A stretch of 64,000 bases of DNA, from NCBI GenBank assembly GCA_036850595.1, contig CM072160.1, forward strand, positions 18,331,906 through 18,395,905, read 5' to 3'. Shown here in pieces: positions 34,401 to 49,900 of the stretch. This DNA comes from Rhyacichthys aspro (taxonomy: Eukaryota; Chordata; Actinopteri; Gobiiformes; Rhyacichthyidae). Made by a program: the position numbers and the translations under genes. The notes beneath the pieces are model-generated. The model saw only the letters and a list, made by a program, of their open reading frames with translations. It made no database searches and was not told where the DNA came from. Each line of letters starts with the position of its first letter. Position 1 is the first letter of the stretch.

Positions 34401-37400
34401 CGACAAGACTAGTAATATTTTGTCTATTTTCTATTTGGGCGTTGTAACAGAAGATGAAAAATCCTATAGGACAGAATGGAAAATGTACAAAAAAATAATC
34501 ATCCTAATTGACATTTTGTTCATTAAAATGCATATTTATTAGCCCCACTCCAGTTGCAGTCACATTACTAACATACAGACAATTTATTGTAGTTTGAAGT
34601 TTAGAGGAATAGTTGAAATTGTCAACTACGAGATTTAGATTTAGGCATAAAAGTAAACATGCATGCTGCGGTGCTTTATGTTCAACACTAGATTACTGTA
34701 GAAACAGCTCCTCAAAAAACAAGACTCGAATGTTAAACTTTGCTAATGTTTTCATGGAGAATACCCACTAAACTATTACTTAGAAGGCATTAAAAGCCCT
34801 CTTCTTCATATCAGGTATTAGTTTGGAGACTCTGTTTGAAGCAGTGGAGCAACAGACACACAACAGGACGGATGCTACACTGAACAACATGGACCATCCC
34901 CTGCCTTGTGCTTCTGAACAACAGAGAGCAGCCAGTGGACGTCTGAGATCAGTGAGCTGCAGGACAGAACGACACAAGAACTCCTTCTTCCCAACTGAGA
35001 CTGTACAATCATTCAGTCTATGGAAGATGAAGCCTGAATCAATTCATTTGCTTTTTCATTTATTTTAAAAGAGCTAACAATTGATTTTCCCCTTGGGGAT
35101 TAATAAAGCTGAACTGAACTTGTCTACTCTTTCACTCACGAATAACCGCTTTAGTGTTTCCTCTCTGGCTGCAGAGCTCATTCAGTGGCAGCTTCTATGT
35201 AGTCTGAGCTATTCATCAAGCAGTTAGGACACTCGCAAAACTAACAAAGGCTTAGGCCAATACTGTAAACTCTTACAAACGTATTTCGCAAAGTGCAATA
35301 GTCAAACCCTAATCTATTTTTGTGGTGTTTTGAGACTATGGCGATTCGCAAAAATCTCTCCAGTGTATGGGAAACACTGGAACAGACTGTTAAACAAGCA
35401 TAATGTATCCAACCTATAATGCAACATACCAAAGTTACCAAATCTATACCAAAATCTATTTTTGGTGGATACACTGCTTGCTAACTTGCTATAGTCATTA
35501 TCTAGAGCAGGTACTTTTACATAAACCAGATACTTCATGTCACTGCACAACAATCCGAATGAGCAACATACCGAGCCTTCCTCCTCCATCTCCAAAATAT
35601 AGTAGATGTCATCCTCCTTTGGAGAGCTAGCAGGCCTCTGCCACTTCAGACACAGCCAGGTCACCCCTGCCATCTCCAGCTCTGGAGGGAAGGGTGGCAA
35701 TGGCACACTGCATGAGGTGAACAGGTCCACCACTTCACTGAACTCACTGGGGAGGACAGAGAGAGACACAGAATGGTAGAGCATGGAAGAAAGACAGGAG
35801 AGAAAGAGCCATTCAGAGACACACAAATGGAGAGAGGGAATGAAATAACCGAAAGACACACCGACATCGACGACAGGGAGTGTGCCACTGAGGAAATAAA
35901 AACCCCTACCTTACACCCATGTCATTTTTGGCTGCGAGGCGAAAGGAGTATCTGGAAGCTGGTGAAAGCTTGGTCACTCTGTACTGCTTCTGGGGTCCGT
36001 AATAGCACTGCTCGAATGTTCCAGTGCCCTTTCCCTTCAATGGACAATTTCAACAGCTCAAAAAACTAATAACCACAATATCTTTCAAGTGTCTTTGATG
36101 TTAAAGCTGAACGTTTTAGTACCTCATCCCACTGCAGAATGTAATTTTGGATTTTGGAACCGTTGTCACATGGAGCCTGTGGATATAGATATTTATTACA
36201 TACGTTATTTACATTACATATGTATTTAAACACACTGACATTCAAAAACATGTATATAATGGGCTTTAATCTTAACTTGAATGAAAGAAAAGCAAAACTG
36301 GCTATTTGCACTGCTCCATAATTCATTCCCTGAGGGTTTGCAGAACACAGACTGTTGTTCTTGCCTTAATAATACCTCACAAATTCACATTAGGGAAGTA
36401 AACAACCCCTACAAACAACAGAGCAACTTAAATGGAACCACTCAGCCGTCTGTTGTTGTAGAGGAAGGATTTAAACACAGGTTAGCAGTGTAATGGCCCT
36501 TTGCCTGTGTAATAGTGTAGCTGCTTTTGCCCCCTTTCCCCCAAACAACTCCATCAATCTGCCATTTCTCTACCTTCCACTGCAGTACAAGCGTGTTCTT
36601 GGTCCCACTGGCTTTCCTGGGAGCATTGGGAGGATCTGGCTCACAGGTTAACGTGGTGAAGCTCACAGCTTCTGACAGGCTTCCCTGTAAACAGTTACAA
36701 ATGGCCTGGACCCTGGAGAAAAACACAGGAGCAAAGCCATTACAAAACAGTCCTTTATGCTTCATACTGTAGTTAAAAGTCAAAGCAGGAGGAGAAGGAG
36801 GACAACCTGACGTGATAATCTGTTGCTGGTCGAAGGTCTTCTAAAGTTGCACTTAGTTCTTCCCCACTGCACAAAACAATCATACAGTTATAGTTTAGTA
36901 TAAAAAATGTTTCCATAAACTGACTTAATTTTCATTTCAAAATATTGCATACAAAATTATGTGTGTAGGCAGTGAAATATGGAAAAACTCCCAAATGTTT
37001 TTTTTTGCTCACAACAAGGGCTGGGCAAAATGGCTAAAAAATAAAAATCTTGTCTTTTTCCATTTTCTCTCCATTGCTTTGTTTTGCTACTGACCTAAAA
37101 GGGTAATTCAACTATTTATTTTTATTATTAGCTTTTTCTGCTCAGTGCCAACACAGAACAACAATGGCAAGCCAGCAGCAGCAGTGAGCTTTACCCTCAC
37201 AGTTGAAAGAAAGCAGTTTGCCTTGACTACTTTTCAGTTTTAGCCCTTCAGTCTCCATACACCACATCTAATAGTATTTACTACTATTACTGGCCACATA
37301 AAGCCTTGTTTAAGGACAGAAAAAGCCTCTGATAAATGTGGCCAATCTGCATTTAAATCAACAAAGTAAACTGAATACTGCACAGACACCTGTTCAAAAT

Positions 37401-40400
37401 TAAAAACTCAAATTCATATCACTCAGCGTTACTCACCACACATGCCATCTGCTGTTTCAAGTTTAAAAGATCACTATCTGGGTTTCTGTGGTGTTTCGTC
37501 ACACATCAAATATGAGACATGGGTATAACAGAAATATGTAATGGATGACATGACAAGAGGGATATATGAGTCCCACCGCCAGTCTGATTTAAAGTGGGTG
37601 CCTGTAGCCAACATGTCTGTGTCATAAAAAGCTATCTATCTAAATCTTTTTTTTTTTTTTTTCCAGGCCTCTGCAAAGTCTCAAAGGTCAGGTTTATTTG
37701 TTTCTGTTCTTTCACCACTTCACTTCAAATTTGCTTTATATTTTATGGAAACACAAACTGAAAACAGTAGTGTGTATTATGTGCCGGAGCTTACCAGTAC
37801 ACACTCTTGTACTTCCCGTCTTTGCCACTGAAGGAGATGGAGACCTCGTAGCTAAGGGCCTCTGGGAGACTGCAGTCGTCCTCCACGTTGCTGTTCTCAT
37901 TATCCGGCTTGGTGGGTGCACTCCAGCTCACTGTAGCTCCTCTGGCCTGAACGTCTGACACCTAAACACAACATTGTTGGTTGAGGTTGCTTAATATATC
38001 ACTTAAAAAAGCCCTTAGAAAAGCCCTTTTTCCTTTCTTTAACAGGTCTGCCAAATTAACTGGATAATGTCACTATATTAAAACTATAAATCCAAGTATG
38101 AAAAAGTTTGGACACTGTATAAAATGTAAATAATGATTTTTCATTTAAATGGAAAATTGTCCTATGGTCAGACTGATGCTTTTCACGGCTTATCACAAAT
38201 GCTCCTCTAGCTTTTTTTGTTTGTCTTTTTTTTTTTTTTTAAACCATTCCAGCCTTTTGTTCATCCTGTCCCGACTTTTTGAGGTGTATTGCTGCCATCC
38301 AATTCAAAATAAGCTATTTGTTTTTATTTTGGTAGAAAACTGGGTAAGAAGAATTCCTAGGTCTTTTTTTATACTAACAGGTGTGAGAACAATTAAAGAT
38401 GTCATCACAGATTTAATGATTAATGATGAAACAAATTTGCATCATTACCTTCGGATGTCCCTTTGAGCAGATTACCCCAAACTAGAATAATTATGACAAG
38501 ATATCTAATGAAAAGACTCACCACTGGTTTACTGATAGTACTTAATAATGCCAGCAGGGCCTTCGCTTCTTCATCGAGCTCTGAGGAGTTAAAAACACAC
38601 ATTTATCATGTCAGCCACATCATAACTAATGCATATCATTTAACACAGGATATTCCATTTATTATCCGCTGGGATTTTTTCTGTAGGATCCACAGCATTG
38701 ATCTCAGTGATATAACAGCTCAGTGTCAGGTTTGTAAGTTAATTGGCGGTTTTTCCTTATACTCTGCCTTTAAGGCTGTATATGGCAATCAACATGAACT
38801 CCTCCATAAAAATGTAGGTAAGATTCATAAATTACAGTTATTTTCCTCCAGTTAAAACTGACAGTAATTTCTTATTAGAGAGTAATTATCCTGTGTTGTT
38901 GGCACGCTTTAGTTCCATGATTTATGAGCACCCGTAGTACATGTAATGAAGAATTACGTGGCCTATTCTGTGTGCCACCAGCTGCTGCGGTTAACGAATG
39001 ACTCTATAACATTTTCAAAACACACAGACCCAGCTTCAAACATCTCCCTACCTCCTGAATCTCCGTTTTTCCCTCTACCCATCTGTCGCTCGATGCCGGC
39101 CACCGCATGGCTGGTCTGCCCTTGCTCCGCCTCCAACCCTTTCCCGCCGACTCCGTTTTGGATGTCCAGAGCCGAGGGGCTGCTGCAGGTTTTCTGAGGC
39201 GACGGCGGAGGGCTGTCTTTCACCTGCCCTCCACCTCCCTGACGTTCTTTCAGTTTCTTTTGAAGCCGCTCATACGTTTTGCTAGTCCTGTCGTCTCTGT
39301 GGACGAAGGGCGGGCGTCCGTGTTGTGTGTGGGATTCTGCAGAGACTGGAAGGCAAGGGGGAAAAAGTGATCACAATTTTTTGGTGGAAAGGAAGGGTGA
39401 ATTGCACAGTAAGCTATTAATTTAAAGATATTTACCAAAGTGTAGCCACAATGGAAGACTTATGCACCAGAAATTACAAAGCTTGTAAAATAATTCAGAA
39501 AACATAATGTGGGAACCTTTAAGCCTATTACTGTTGAATCCACAAGACATTTGGACACCCCGCCACAATGCTATAGTCAGTATTAGGCCGGCAACAATAA
39601 CAAGTTTTAAAGTAAACTGTGGTAACACCATGGCATGCCTTTTTTGTGATACGAGCTGATGAGACAAGAGCAGAGAAGTTCTGAATGACATGACATGTTT
39701 ACAAAGCAGCTTCTTTATTTGCTCTGTCAAAATATTTAAAAATAACATAATTTATATAATATATGATTGTTTGACAGAGTGAGACTACAGTACTAGTACT
39801 ATAGTACTATACAGAAGGTGGCTGTATTCCAAACAGAAGTAAACTGTACTTTGGATTTTGAGTTGGCTACCAAAAAACTTTTTTTTAATCACTTCTTGAC
39901 ATGACCAGTGATAAAGTCCAGTAAAAGTTGAAGACCGATGTGATCCTGCAATTATCTTTGCATCATTCTTCCCTTTTCTTATGTTTTTCTTTTTTGAGCT
40001 GTTTCACTCACTGTAAAAAGACACATTCTTATCGGTGGCCATTACTTCCTAATTGACAAGCTGTTTAGACGCATGGTAACACTCCATTTTTAAGAGTGAG
40101 TGCGTGATTGGCCAAAGACTTGGCATGCGCTGAGCATTCTTATCTATTCCAATCCTTGATAATAAAGTCTATGATCTCTTTCCCAAATGATTCCTGTAAC
40201 AATATGCTACTAGGTGATTACACCATAATAAAATTGCAGGGACAGCCTCTATTATTTTCCTATGATAACATATAAAAAAGTTCATGCTCCGTTTATCAAG
40301 AAAGTGGAAACATCTCAAGGTTATACAGCCAGAATCTCATACTCTCCCATGTTTAGTCATTAGTGTTTTCATACTAGCCGTGTTTGGTACAGTTAACACA

Positions 40401-43400
40401 AATCATGTCAGGAAAAATCACTTCCTGACCATGTCCTGACCTTCGCGTTTATACCTGTCATGAAGATGTTCACTGGACACATCTTCATACCTCATCAGCA
40501 GTAAGTTTGGTTGATTAAGCGGAGGGCGAGGGATGGGTAGAGTGTGTGGAAGCGGGGATACTTCAATACCTCAGTCGAAACCTCAATGTTTACAACACAA
40601 AGCTGGCAGATGAAGGAGCAGACTCTTTCTCAGTGATGGTGGTTAATGAGCTATTACCAACACTACTCGAGAATTTCCTAATAGCAGAATGTACAATGTG
40701 CAAATATGTCACTGTTTTAGAGTGAACCAAGCTCCACCAAGTGTGAACAAACCATTAATACACTGCTGTCTGTGACTTACCCTGCTCTGAGTAAATGTGA
40801 GCTGGGTGGTACTGGGAGATATACTGAGAGCCCATGTCCCCCACGCCGCCGGCCATGCCTGTGTACAGGTGCGGTGGTGGGGGCATCATGGCGGGGTGCG
40901 GGATGAAGGCAGGCAGGTGGGCGTGGGGTGGAGGCGGTGGGTGGTGCAGAGGGGAGGGGCCCCCGGGGTGGAACTCTGGTTGCTGAGGTAAAACCAGGAC
41001 CCGGCGCACCCCATTCTCTTCTATGATCTGAGAGAGAACAAGCACAAGAGGCAGATGGTAACGATATTCTAGAACATGACATGACACTAGCTTGATGTTG
41101 TAATGTGGCAAAGATTTTACATAGTACATACATTGTTTTCATTTTGAATGGAATATCACAAAATCAAAGTTAAGAGAATCAGTTTCACTTCACTGAGCTG
41201 CTCAATGGCTGTGGTGACTCAGCTGATGCTCATGTCAATTAATAATCACAAGAGAATGATATTCATTATCACGCCTGTAATGTCTTCATTTAGGAAAGTG
41301 GCATTAAACTGACAAAGTTGAACAGTGTGTGATTGTGTGTGACTTGTTGATTTATGAAAATTAGCCATGTGCTTCAGTTCAACAGTCTGCATTTAGTCTT
41401 TAAAAGGCCCAAACCTAAATTGTTTTTCTTGCTTTAGATTGGTTCTATTTGTTTTCCCTGATTTCAAGATTCAAAGCCAAAAACAAACAAAAAATCTATG
41501 CAAAGTAACGTACAACAGATATTTTAGGCAGCCTACTTACAATTAATGCTAATTTTTGCTGTTCTGTAGTTTAGTTTGAATTACTTTTTTTTTTTTTTAC
41601 TTGTTTTTCCCTTCCAAAACAACAAGTGTATAAAATGTGTTGAAACAATGGTACTAGTAAAAGATACAGCAGACAGAAGCAGCGCTTACTTGTGAAACAT
41701 ATCCAGGAGGCACATAGATTGGAGGCACTGAACCATTTGGAGACATCATGGGAACCTGAGCAGGACCTGTGAAGAAGAAAAGAGAAGAATTTTTCATTTT
41801 TGTATGAAAATTGGTGCATGCACTAAAAACTTCTGCCCCTGTGTGACTCCGAGTCAAGCCAGAAGCTCATATGGACACAAAAGTGGAGGTTTCAGGCAGC
41901 AGAAAAAACCATCAAAATCATCAACCATGTGTGCATTTGAGCTCAAATTTAATCTACACAAGGGGCTCAGCAACAACAGTGGATATTATATTTTGTAGAT
42001 TGACGTTAAAAGATTACTGCAAAGATCTGACTGCTCCAAATAAAAGATCATACATAAAAATACAATTTAAATATTATCAGAGTGCAATGCATTTGATGCT
42101 TATTATATTTTTTATATCATCATAATGTTTAATTCATATAGACCTGCTCCATTTTTGTACGTTTTTTTTTAATGCACTGTATTGAAACAGATAAAGGAAG
42201 GAAGGATAAGGGTAAAATTACATAGTAAATTACCATAAATAACCATGGTTATGTCTAAATAGAAATGTTACAAGAGATGTGCAACTATACATATTAGTTT
42301 GGAAACTCAGACACTATACTGAACCACATGGACCATCCCCTGCACTAGGTTTTTGACCAAAGGAGAACAGCCAGTAATATGTAATGTTATAACAGTAAAA
42401 ATAATGACAGGCATAGTATGTCCCATTTAATTTAAAGTCCTCTATGAAATATCATATGCACACAAACACCATAAAACCACAGTAGATGTTTGCTCTCACA
42501 GCGAGTCACCTGACACCATCTATGCTCACAATAAAAGCTTGCTTATGTAACCCTAGACAGTCTGTAAAACCTTACTCTTGAGAGACTATATTAAAAGCTG
42601 CCTTCACACATCAACAAGGAACAGAACAACTCATGACCTAATGCTGCATTGACAGGGGTTGCTTCATTTTTTATGCACCTCACAAAAAGCAGAGGTGCAT
42701 TTTAAGAAACCTGGCATTGCATGAACCACACTTAATGAAAGTGCTGAGGAACAAAGTTTCCTGTGTGGTTGTATTGTAGGGGCAGAGTAGCGGCTTAGTT
42801 CGGAGAAGTGACAGCTCAGCAGAAAGCCGAGAAAGAGAGAGACTGAAAAAAAAAAAGGTGAGGGGCTGATGTGCCCAGTTTTCACATTCACACATTTCTC
42901 TTCTTACAAACCCACGACATAAACTCAAGGGCCTCAGTACCAAGTGTCATGCAGAGGAGCAAAAGGATCCGCAACGCACACCGACCTCCGAGCGGTCGAC
43001 TGGAGTGAGGGCGAGCTTTCCATCATGTTGTCAAGGCTTACATAAGCAGCGCTGGGGGGTGGGGGGTGAATACAGAGGAGGGCCTGTGTAACAGTACACC
43101 GAAGCTGTGGCCCCGCCTCCTCAGGTGTTGAAGTGCGCTCTCCATCTCTGAAGGGAGACTCTCGCAGTGGAACCTTGATACACTGACCGCAGTAGCTATA
43201 AAAAGCTTTCACGCCCTTTGCATTAGGAGCGTAATGCCTGTGAAACCGAGACTGAATCTGCTGTTCAAATGTTCACGGTGTCAACTCGCACTTCTATTTT
43301 GGTTTATGTGACACAATATTTAGTTAATACACAGGCCTGTAAATGATTTCAAGCCTTACAAGTAAAACTGATGTTTCCTCTAGTTTTGCAGATTCTAAAG

Positions 43401-46400
43401 AACTGACTTATATGTCACTGCTGATAATTGGTTTTTAAACATTATCATTAACTAAAATGTTTGATTTAAAGCAACACTACGTAGGCTACCCACTAGATGA
43501 GACACATGCTGTGGCAAAACTCGCATGGGTTTGTTAACTTTTCATAAATATACTAGTTGGAATGTAAATTTGCACTGATGTCAAACATTTTGGCTAGATA
43601 TGTGTTCTAGCTCAAAGTCTAATATTAGAATGTGTCAAACCAGATGCACTACAAAAGAAGGGCGAGTCTCTTTGGTTCATGTCAAGAAACCATCTAAATT
43701 AATTGAATAACTATTTCTATTTTTAGGCTCCCACATTTTTTAGGCTTTCTTTTAGGCTCCCAACACACAGTGTTGCTTCAATAAACAGTGCTTTTCTTAA
43801 ATCTTTTCTTCCATTCTTGCAGTAATTTTAGCCTTTAGCATCTAATCCTTCCCCTGGAAATCAGAGAAAATTAGACAGATTAGCCCACTTGTAAATAAAT
43901 GATACTGGGTAAAAAAAAAAAAAAAGATGGAAAATATACTTCTTATTTTCACTCATAATGGCAAAGACCTTTGAAGTCCCTCTCAGTGACTGATAGGCAG
44001 TGAGTCATTTCCTGGCCCAAGAACACAGGCTGCGAAAGGTAAAAGTATCTCCACTGAAGGAGCATGGGAGAGCTCAGCCTGAGCAAACGCACACTGGTCA
44101 CATTGGTTCAATCCTTATTGATTTCAGATTACAGTATCATTTGAGTGGGAGTTCAAAGTGTGTGCGGTGGACTCCTTTCACTTTCCGAGTCTAATAAATG
44201 ATGTTTATGCTACCGTGGAGCTCGGAGCAAACACCTGTGGGAGCCACTGATTTAGGCAACTCCAGTCACAAGTGCCGCAACTGAGTAATAGCCTATCTGA
44301 TGAATCACATCAGCATTACATATCCAATTTTGAGTCCAATTAGAAGTAAAAGGCTGCGGATGGAAAGGAGAGGAGGAAGCACACGGAGAGGTACCTGCAC
44401 CATTCAAAAGAGAGAGAGAAACAGAGAAAAGAGGTAGAATGGGGAGGGGGGAACACCCACTCTTTTACATCAGACTGACGCACGAGTGCTGACAGAGATC
44501 AGATAGAAAAGGCCACATCCCCCCTCCTCCCCTCCCCCGAGTCAACTGGAGCATTGGTTGTGCTGACGTGGCCGTGGTGTGCCAGCCTTCCAGAGGAAAA
44601 CGGCCACGGGTAAAAAATACAAAAACAAAAAAAAAAAACATCAGTCCTCCTCCACAAAAAAAAAAAAAACGGCAGGCTGCCACTGAGCCCAGAATAGCCA
44701 TAAACAAGCTGCACCATTCTGGCAGTGTAAACAGAGACAGGGCTTTGGTAACACCAGCATCTACGGTCAACATCACATAAGCAATCTTCACCTCTACGCC
44801 TTCTTCTCCGGGCAGTCTGAGAGGATCAACTGTCAAGCTGGGTCTGAGTCAGAAGGGGGGCCCGTAAGTTACCGATGTTGAGATGGGGATAACTCTAAGG
44901 ATCGGGAAAAGAAGTCAAGGGCAGAGCTAGACAAATGTGAAAAGTCAACAAAAACAAGAAAAAGTGTTGTGCTGTTGAGAGAAAAATGAACAGGACAAAG
45001 AAGGCAATACAAATGAGAAAACCAGACAAGCTCAAACACCAGTGCTCAGTACTCTTCAGTATTGGAGTCACTGTACATCCACTAGGGCTGCACAATATTA
45101 CAAAAACACTGCAATAACCATATGGACTGTGATATCTGAATGCTCTTTGACAAGACTAAAAAGGTCTAAAACAGTTCTAAACCAGGATTTTTTTATTTAG
45201 ACAAACCACAGTTTGATTTAATGCTCTGTTGGGACAGTGTAAATCTCCATCACATAGAAGACCATAACGCTATTGTGATACAAGTCATTTTTTGCAATAC
45301 AGATATTACGATATAATGATAATATATTGCAACGATAAATTTGCGATATATTGTGCACCCCTAATGTGCACTCTTTTAACCAATTTACATTCTCTGACAC
45401 TGCCACATGAGCCCATTATATTTACTGAAGTGTGAGTTTCTGTTTCAGTAAATTCAAATTACGCACTACAAGCCTTGAGTTTGGCTTGTACTTGCCCTTT
45501 TATTGCCTCTACAGTTTTAACAGTGGAAGTTTTTGACTCTTTACACAAAGACAAAGGGTGAACAAATTTTCTGCTAGTGTAGGACTTGCACTCGTTCTTG
45601 AAAAAGTGTTCTGAAGATCTTGAATAGAACAGACATTCAGGGAACATGTGCGGAGATGAGCTGTGATGAGACGCAAGGGTATCACTTGAGAGCTCTAAAT
45701 AAGCTCTCTGAAGCAACATGATCACCCGGAAGCCTATAAAAATGAAGCAGCCTTGATTATTAATTAGAGCTAATAAATTGTCTCCATTCCACAAATAAGA
45801 CCCAGGGAGGATCAACACAGCATGCCAGGCTGAATAACTGGCAGTGGTTAATGATTGCAACCAAGCAAGGTGAGGGGCTAAGCAGTGAAATGTCAATAAA
45901 ACTGGAAAATACTAATTGCTATTTACACCCCAGCCTTATTTTTCCTGGAGAAATTATGGCATTTTCAAACATGGTGTGGTCCATGTCTCTCGCGGGAAGG
46001 TAAGATTTCCCATCATTAAGAGGGTAGCAATTTGCAATGAGCGCACAATGTATTAACAGATTAGAGTCACGGATGTGAGCGCTTGGCTTGGGGCAGACTA
46101 CTTTTCAAAAACATGCCTGTTAGCATCCAGACACCAATGATCCGGACAGAACAATGAGTGAGGCAAGGGGAGAAATATTTTGTGTTGATTTGTGAGCAAC
46201 CAAAGCCTGAGGAAGGAAGCTCTCAAATAAACTGTTGAACAAATGGTTATCATTGAGATGAATGCACTGGTTTGGATTGTAAATACATAACATAAGTGTA
46301 TTGATTGCTTACTACAAAATTATTTTTTTAAGAAGGGCCACACCCAAAAAAATTTAGTCTTTTTGACATAGTCGTGTTGATATTTTTGATTACTTACCAA

Positions 46401-46878
46401 AATAATGTATTAGTGTTTGAAAGTAAATACACTAGTGACAAGAAGGACTCAAGGATTTTACAGTAATCTGAGGTAAATAAATAGTTTTTCAGGAGTTTTG
46501 TGTGGGGAATAGAAGAATATTTTCGCGTTCTTTTGACAAATGTCTGTATTACTTTAACATGCAGCAGTGAAAGTGACACCCAAACAGCAGGACTCCCATA
46601 TTCCTGTGTGACACGGCTGCATTTGCCTTATTTTCTGACAATATTGTTACCCCATTTCCCCTTCTCTTTCCCCCCTTCTCCCCCCCCCCCGGCGGGGGGG
46701 GAAAGGGGGGGGGGGGGGGGGGGTTTTTCCCCGGGGGGGGGGGGGCCGCGGGGGGAAAAAAAAAAGAGGGGGGGGGGGGGGGGGGGGAAAAAAAAAAAAA
46801 AAAAAAAATTTAAAAAAACCAAAAAAACCCAACCCCCCCCCCAAAAAAAAAAAAAAAAAAAAAAAATAAACCCCCCCA

Positions 46879-46910
<32 letters not shown>

Positions 46911-46946
46911 GGGGGGGGGGGGGGGGGGAGGCAGGGGGGGGGGGGA

Positions 46947-46977
<31 letters not shown>

Positions 46978-49900
46978 AGAAAGGAAATAAAAAGGGGGGG
47001 GGGGGGGGGGGAAAGGGGGGGAAAAAAAAAAAAAAATTTTTAAAAAAAAAATATTTCTCCGCCCGGAGAGCGGCGGCGTATTTTAGAGGGCGGCTTTTTT
47101 TGGAAAAAAAAAAAATTTTTTTAAATTTTAGGGGGTGCGGCTTATATTTAGGTGCGCTCTATAGTCCGGAAAATACGGTAATACACTTATGTGGTATGTG
47201 CACATATTTTGTCTTCAATTATCTTCCCATGTGTTACAAGAAGTTTAATGATGTTTTCACTTTCAATTTATCCTCTAAAAAAAAAAACTCCTAAAACAAG
47301 CAGAAAACTTTTTTGCTAAAAATGAGGATAAGAATTTTCCAGTTTTTTGAAATGAGAATTTAGTTTGTTCTGTGGGAAATATTGACTCATCATGTATTGG
47401 TAGTGCTTGTTTCCTGGAACATTTCACTGAAAATATACAAAGAAAACGTTGCATGCACTTCTTTGAAATCTTTGGTTTCCTGACACAGTTTACCACCAAA
47501 TTCAAAGAGCACACTGGTCTGGACCATGGCTCATGGCTGTAGACACCACAGATTAGCTGTTAGTTTTTAGCAATGCACAAAAGAGCTATTGATTAATGAT
47601 TGAGGCCATGATTAAAGGGAAATGCGAAATCTCTATCTTTGATAGGCCAAGGAGGTGACATCAACCAGTCAAAAGGACTTGCTGATGGTGGCTAACATAA
47701 TTATTACCTCATTCTATGTGTCAGTGGCCTGTCCTAGCACATATCATTACAGGAAAGTCCTCGTGCTGGGGAGGAGGACGAGTTGCTGACCAAGATCAAG
47801 AATATTAACCTGCTATCATTACTGAATGCTAAAATGTAACTGGACAGTTTTCATCTGATGTGAATGTTTGTTATGTTTCTCTTCTTTGCTTAGTGCTGTG
47901 GCTGATGTACTGCTTAGGGATTAACACAATGGATCAAATAAGCGATAAATTATCATCTTGTCTTGGGTGTTTTGAATAATAATGACGATTGGGCTTTATC
48001 ACAACATTGCCTTCCTGGAGTTTATCTGAGAAATACTACAATATATGCTGTGTTTTTGGACATCCAAACTTAAGTAAAGACATTCACTCCCATCACCTCG
48101 TATCATCCGTTTCATCCTCTCCCTCGTTATTAACACAGCGAAGGGAGAATGAGTCATGAGCTCAGTCATTCTTGAAGCTTCTGCAGAACATGTGAAAGAA
48201 ATGTGTCTGTCTTCGAGCTCACATCGGTGTATATGTCCTTGAAATGAGGTGTGGGTGGGGAAGCTGGCAAGTGTAAAAATAATGTTGCTGATGTGTCAGA
48301 TAATTGTGGTTCAATTACATGAGTCATGTGTGATGTGCTGCATTTGGGAGTTGGTGAGGAAACCTGTAGTGACGCCACACGAGAAGCGCGCCCGTCGGCC
48401 ATAATAGATGTCATGTGGTTTAATATGTGTTGTGTCAATAGTCAATCCTACACCATACCCTTTGTTGCGCCGACCTAATCCCTTCTCTTTGAACAATATG
48501 ATTAAAACACAAATTATGGCTGAGGTCTCCCACTGCTCTGACACTTTAATTGACCATTTCCATGGCAACAAAGGTCTTCTTCCATATTTTGCCTGGGGGT
48601 AGACTTCAGCCTACCCTGCCATCAATTTCAAGACGTTTTTATGACTAAAGCTATGCCTCAATAGATATTGACATTTTTACATATATTTTAAAGGTCTGTA
48701 ATCACACATATTTATTACAGTTTTCCTTTTATACATATTATTTATGGATTTTCAAAGTCCATAAGCTCCACAGAAAGAAAAAGAAAGGTGAAAGCTGTTT
48801 GGGCCGGGCTGTCGGACTTTCCTGTTTGGTCCGACCTAAACTGTCAGGTGTGAAAGCGACAGCGGACCATGTTTCAGACCAAACAGTTAAAGACACAATA
48901 AAGACCAAAAGAAGGAAAGCTAACGTGAAAGAGGATTTCAATTGGCTTTAAATACATCAGACACAATGTTCATGTTGTTGTTTCTGTTGTAAAAGCTACC
49001 AACCAAACAGAGAGTAATAGTTTGTCACTTCTTACTGCAGACCTTGGTGGGGACCCTCAGTTATGAAAACGTCACGATACATAGAATATTAATCTTAAAT
49101 CTAAACACTGGAACAAGACTGGACGCACAGACGAAGATTTAAAAGATACCCTCAACTAACTGTTTTAGTGTGGCCATCACAAAGTTCAAATTTTTATCAA
49201 TAAAATGCTGTGGTGAGTTTGTGCAACCTGGGTCTTAAAACTGAATCAGTGTCAAGTGATGCCACAAGAAAGAGGCCAGAAATCTTGGCTCTTAAGTGCT
49301 GTCCAGTGGGCAGCCTGTAGAATACTAAAGCTTTTTTTTTTTTCTTCTTCTTTTATGCTCTAAAGGACAAGATAAACTAAATTAAACGGGGTGGAAAGAA
49401 ATGGGCAAAAGCAATTACCGACAAAATGCAAATAAAGGATGTTAAAAAATATAAAACCTTGATGGATGTCCATTTATTCATTTTTATTATCTGACCTGGA
49501 CACTGGAAACTGTAACGCTTCCTGAAGTGAAATCACATGGTATCTCTGTAGGACTGGCAATAACAACTGTGTCAAGTGTTCAACAGGGCATGTCCTGGCT
49601 GCTCGGTGTGGGCCTCAGAGGACCGAAGGGCCCCCCGAGTCACTCTTAAAGTGAGGTTATCCACATCTGCAGCACCATCAGGAAAGAGGTGAGGTGTTTC
49701 ACAGCTATGGCATCTGAGATAAAGCATAAGTGGACACATGGTTTCCCAGACAGACATTAGCTAATGGAGAGACACAAGCACCACAGTCCAACAAAGCTAA
49801 GGCAGCAGAGTAAAAACTGTTTAATTAACACTGATTTCAAAAATATAAAGAAAAACAAAGCTTTAATTTCTCAAAGCAGGCGCTAAATCAATATTAAACA

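Noticed and set aside
46500..47294. 264-residue Gly/Lys/Pro open frame
   Set aside because: It is produced by homopolymer runs that look like a consensus artefact, and the opposite strand is equally open.
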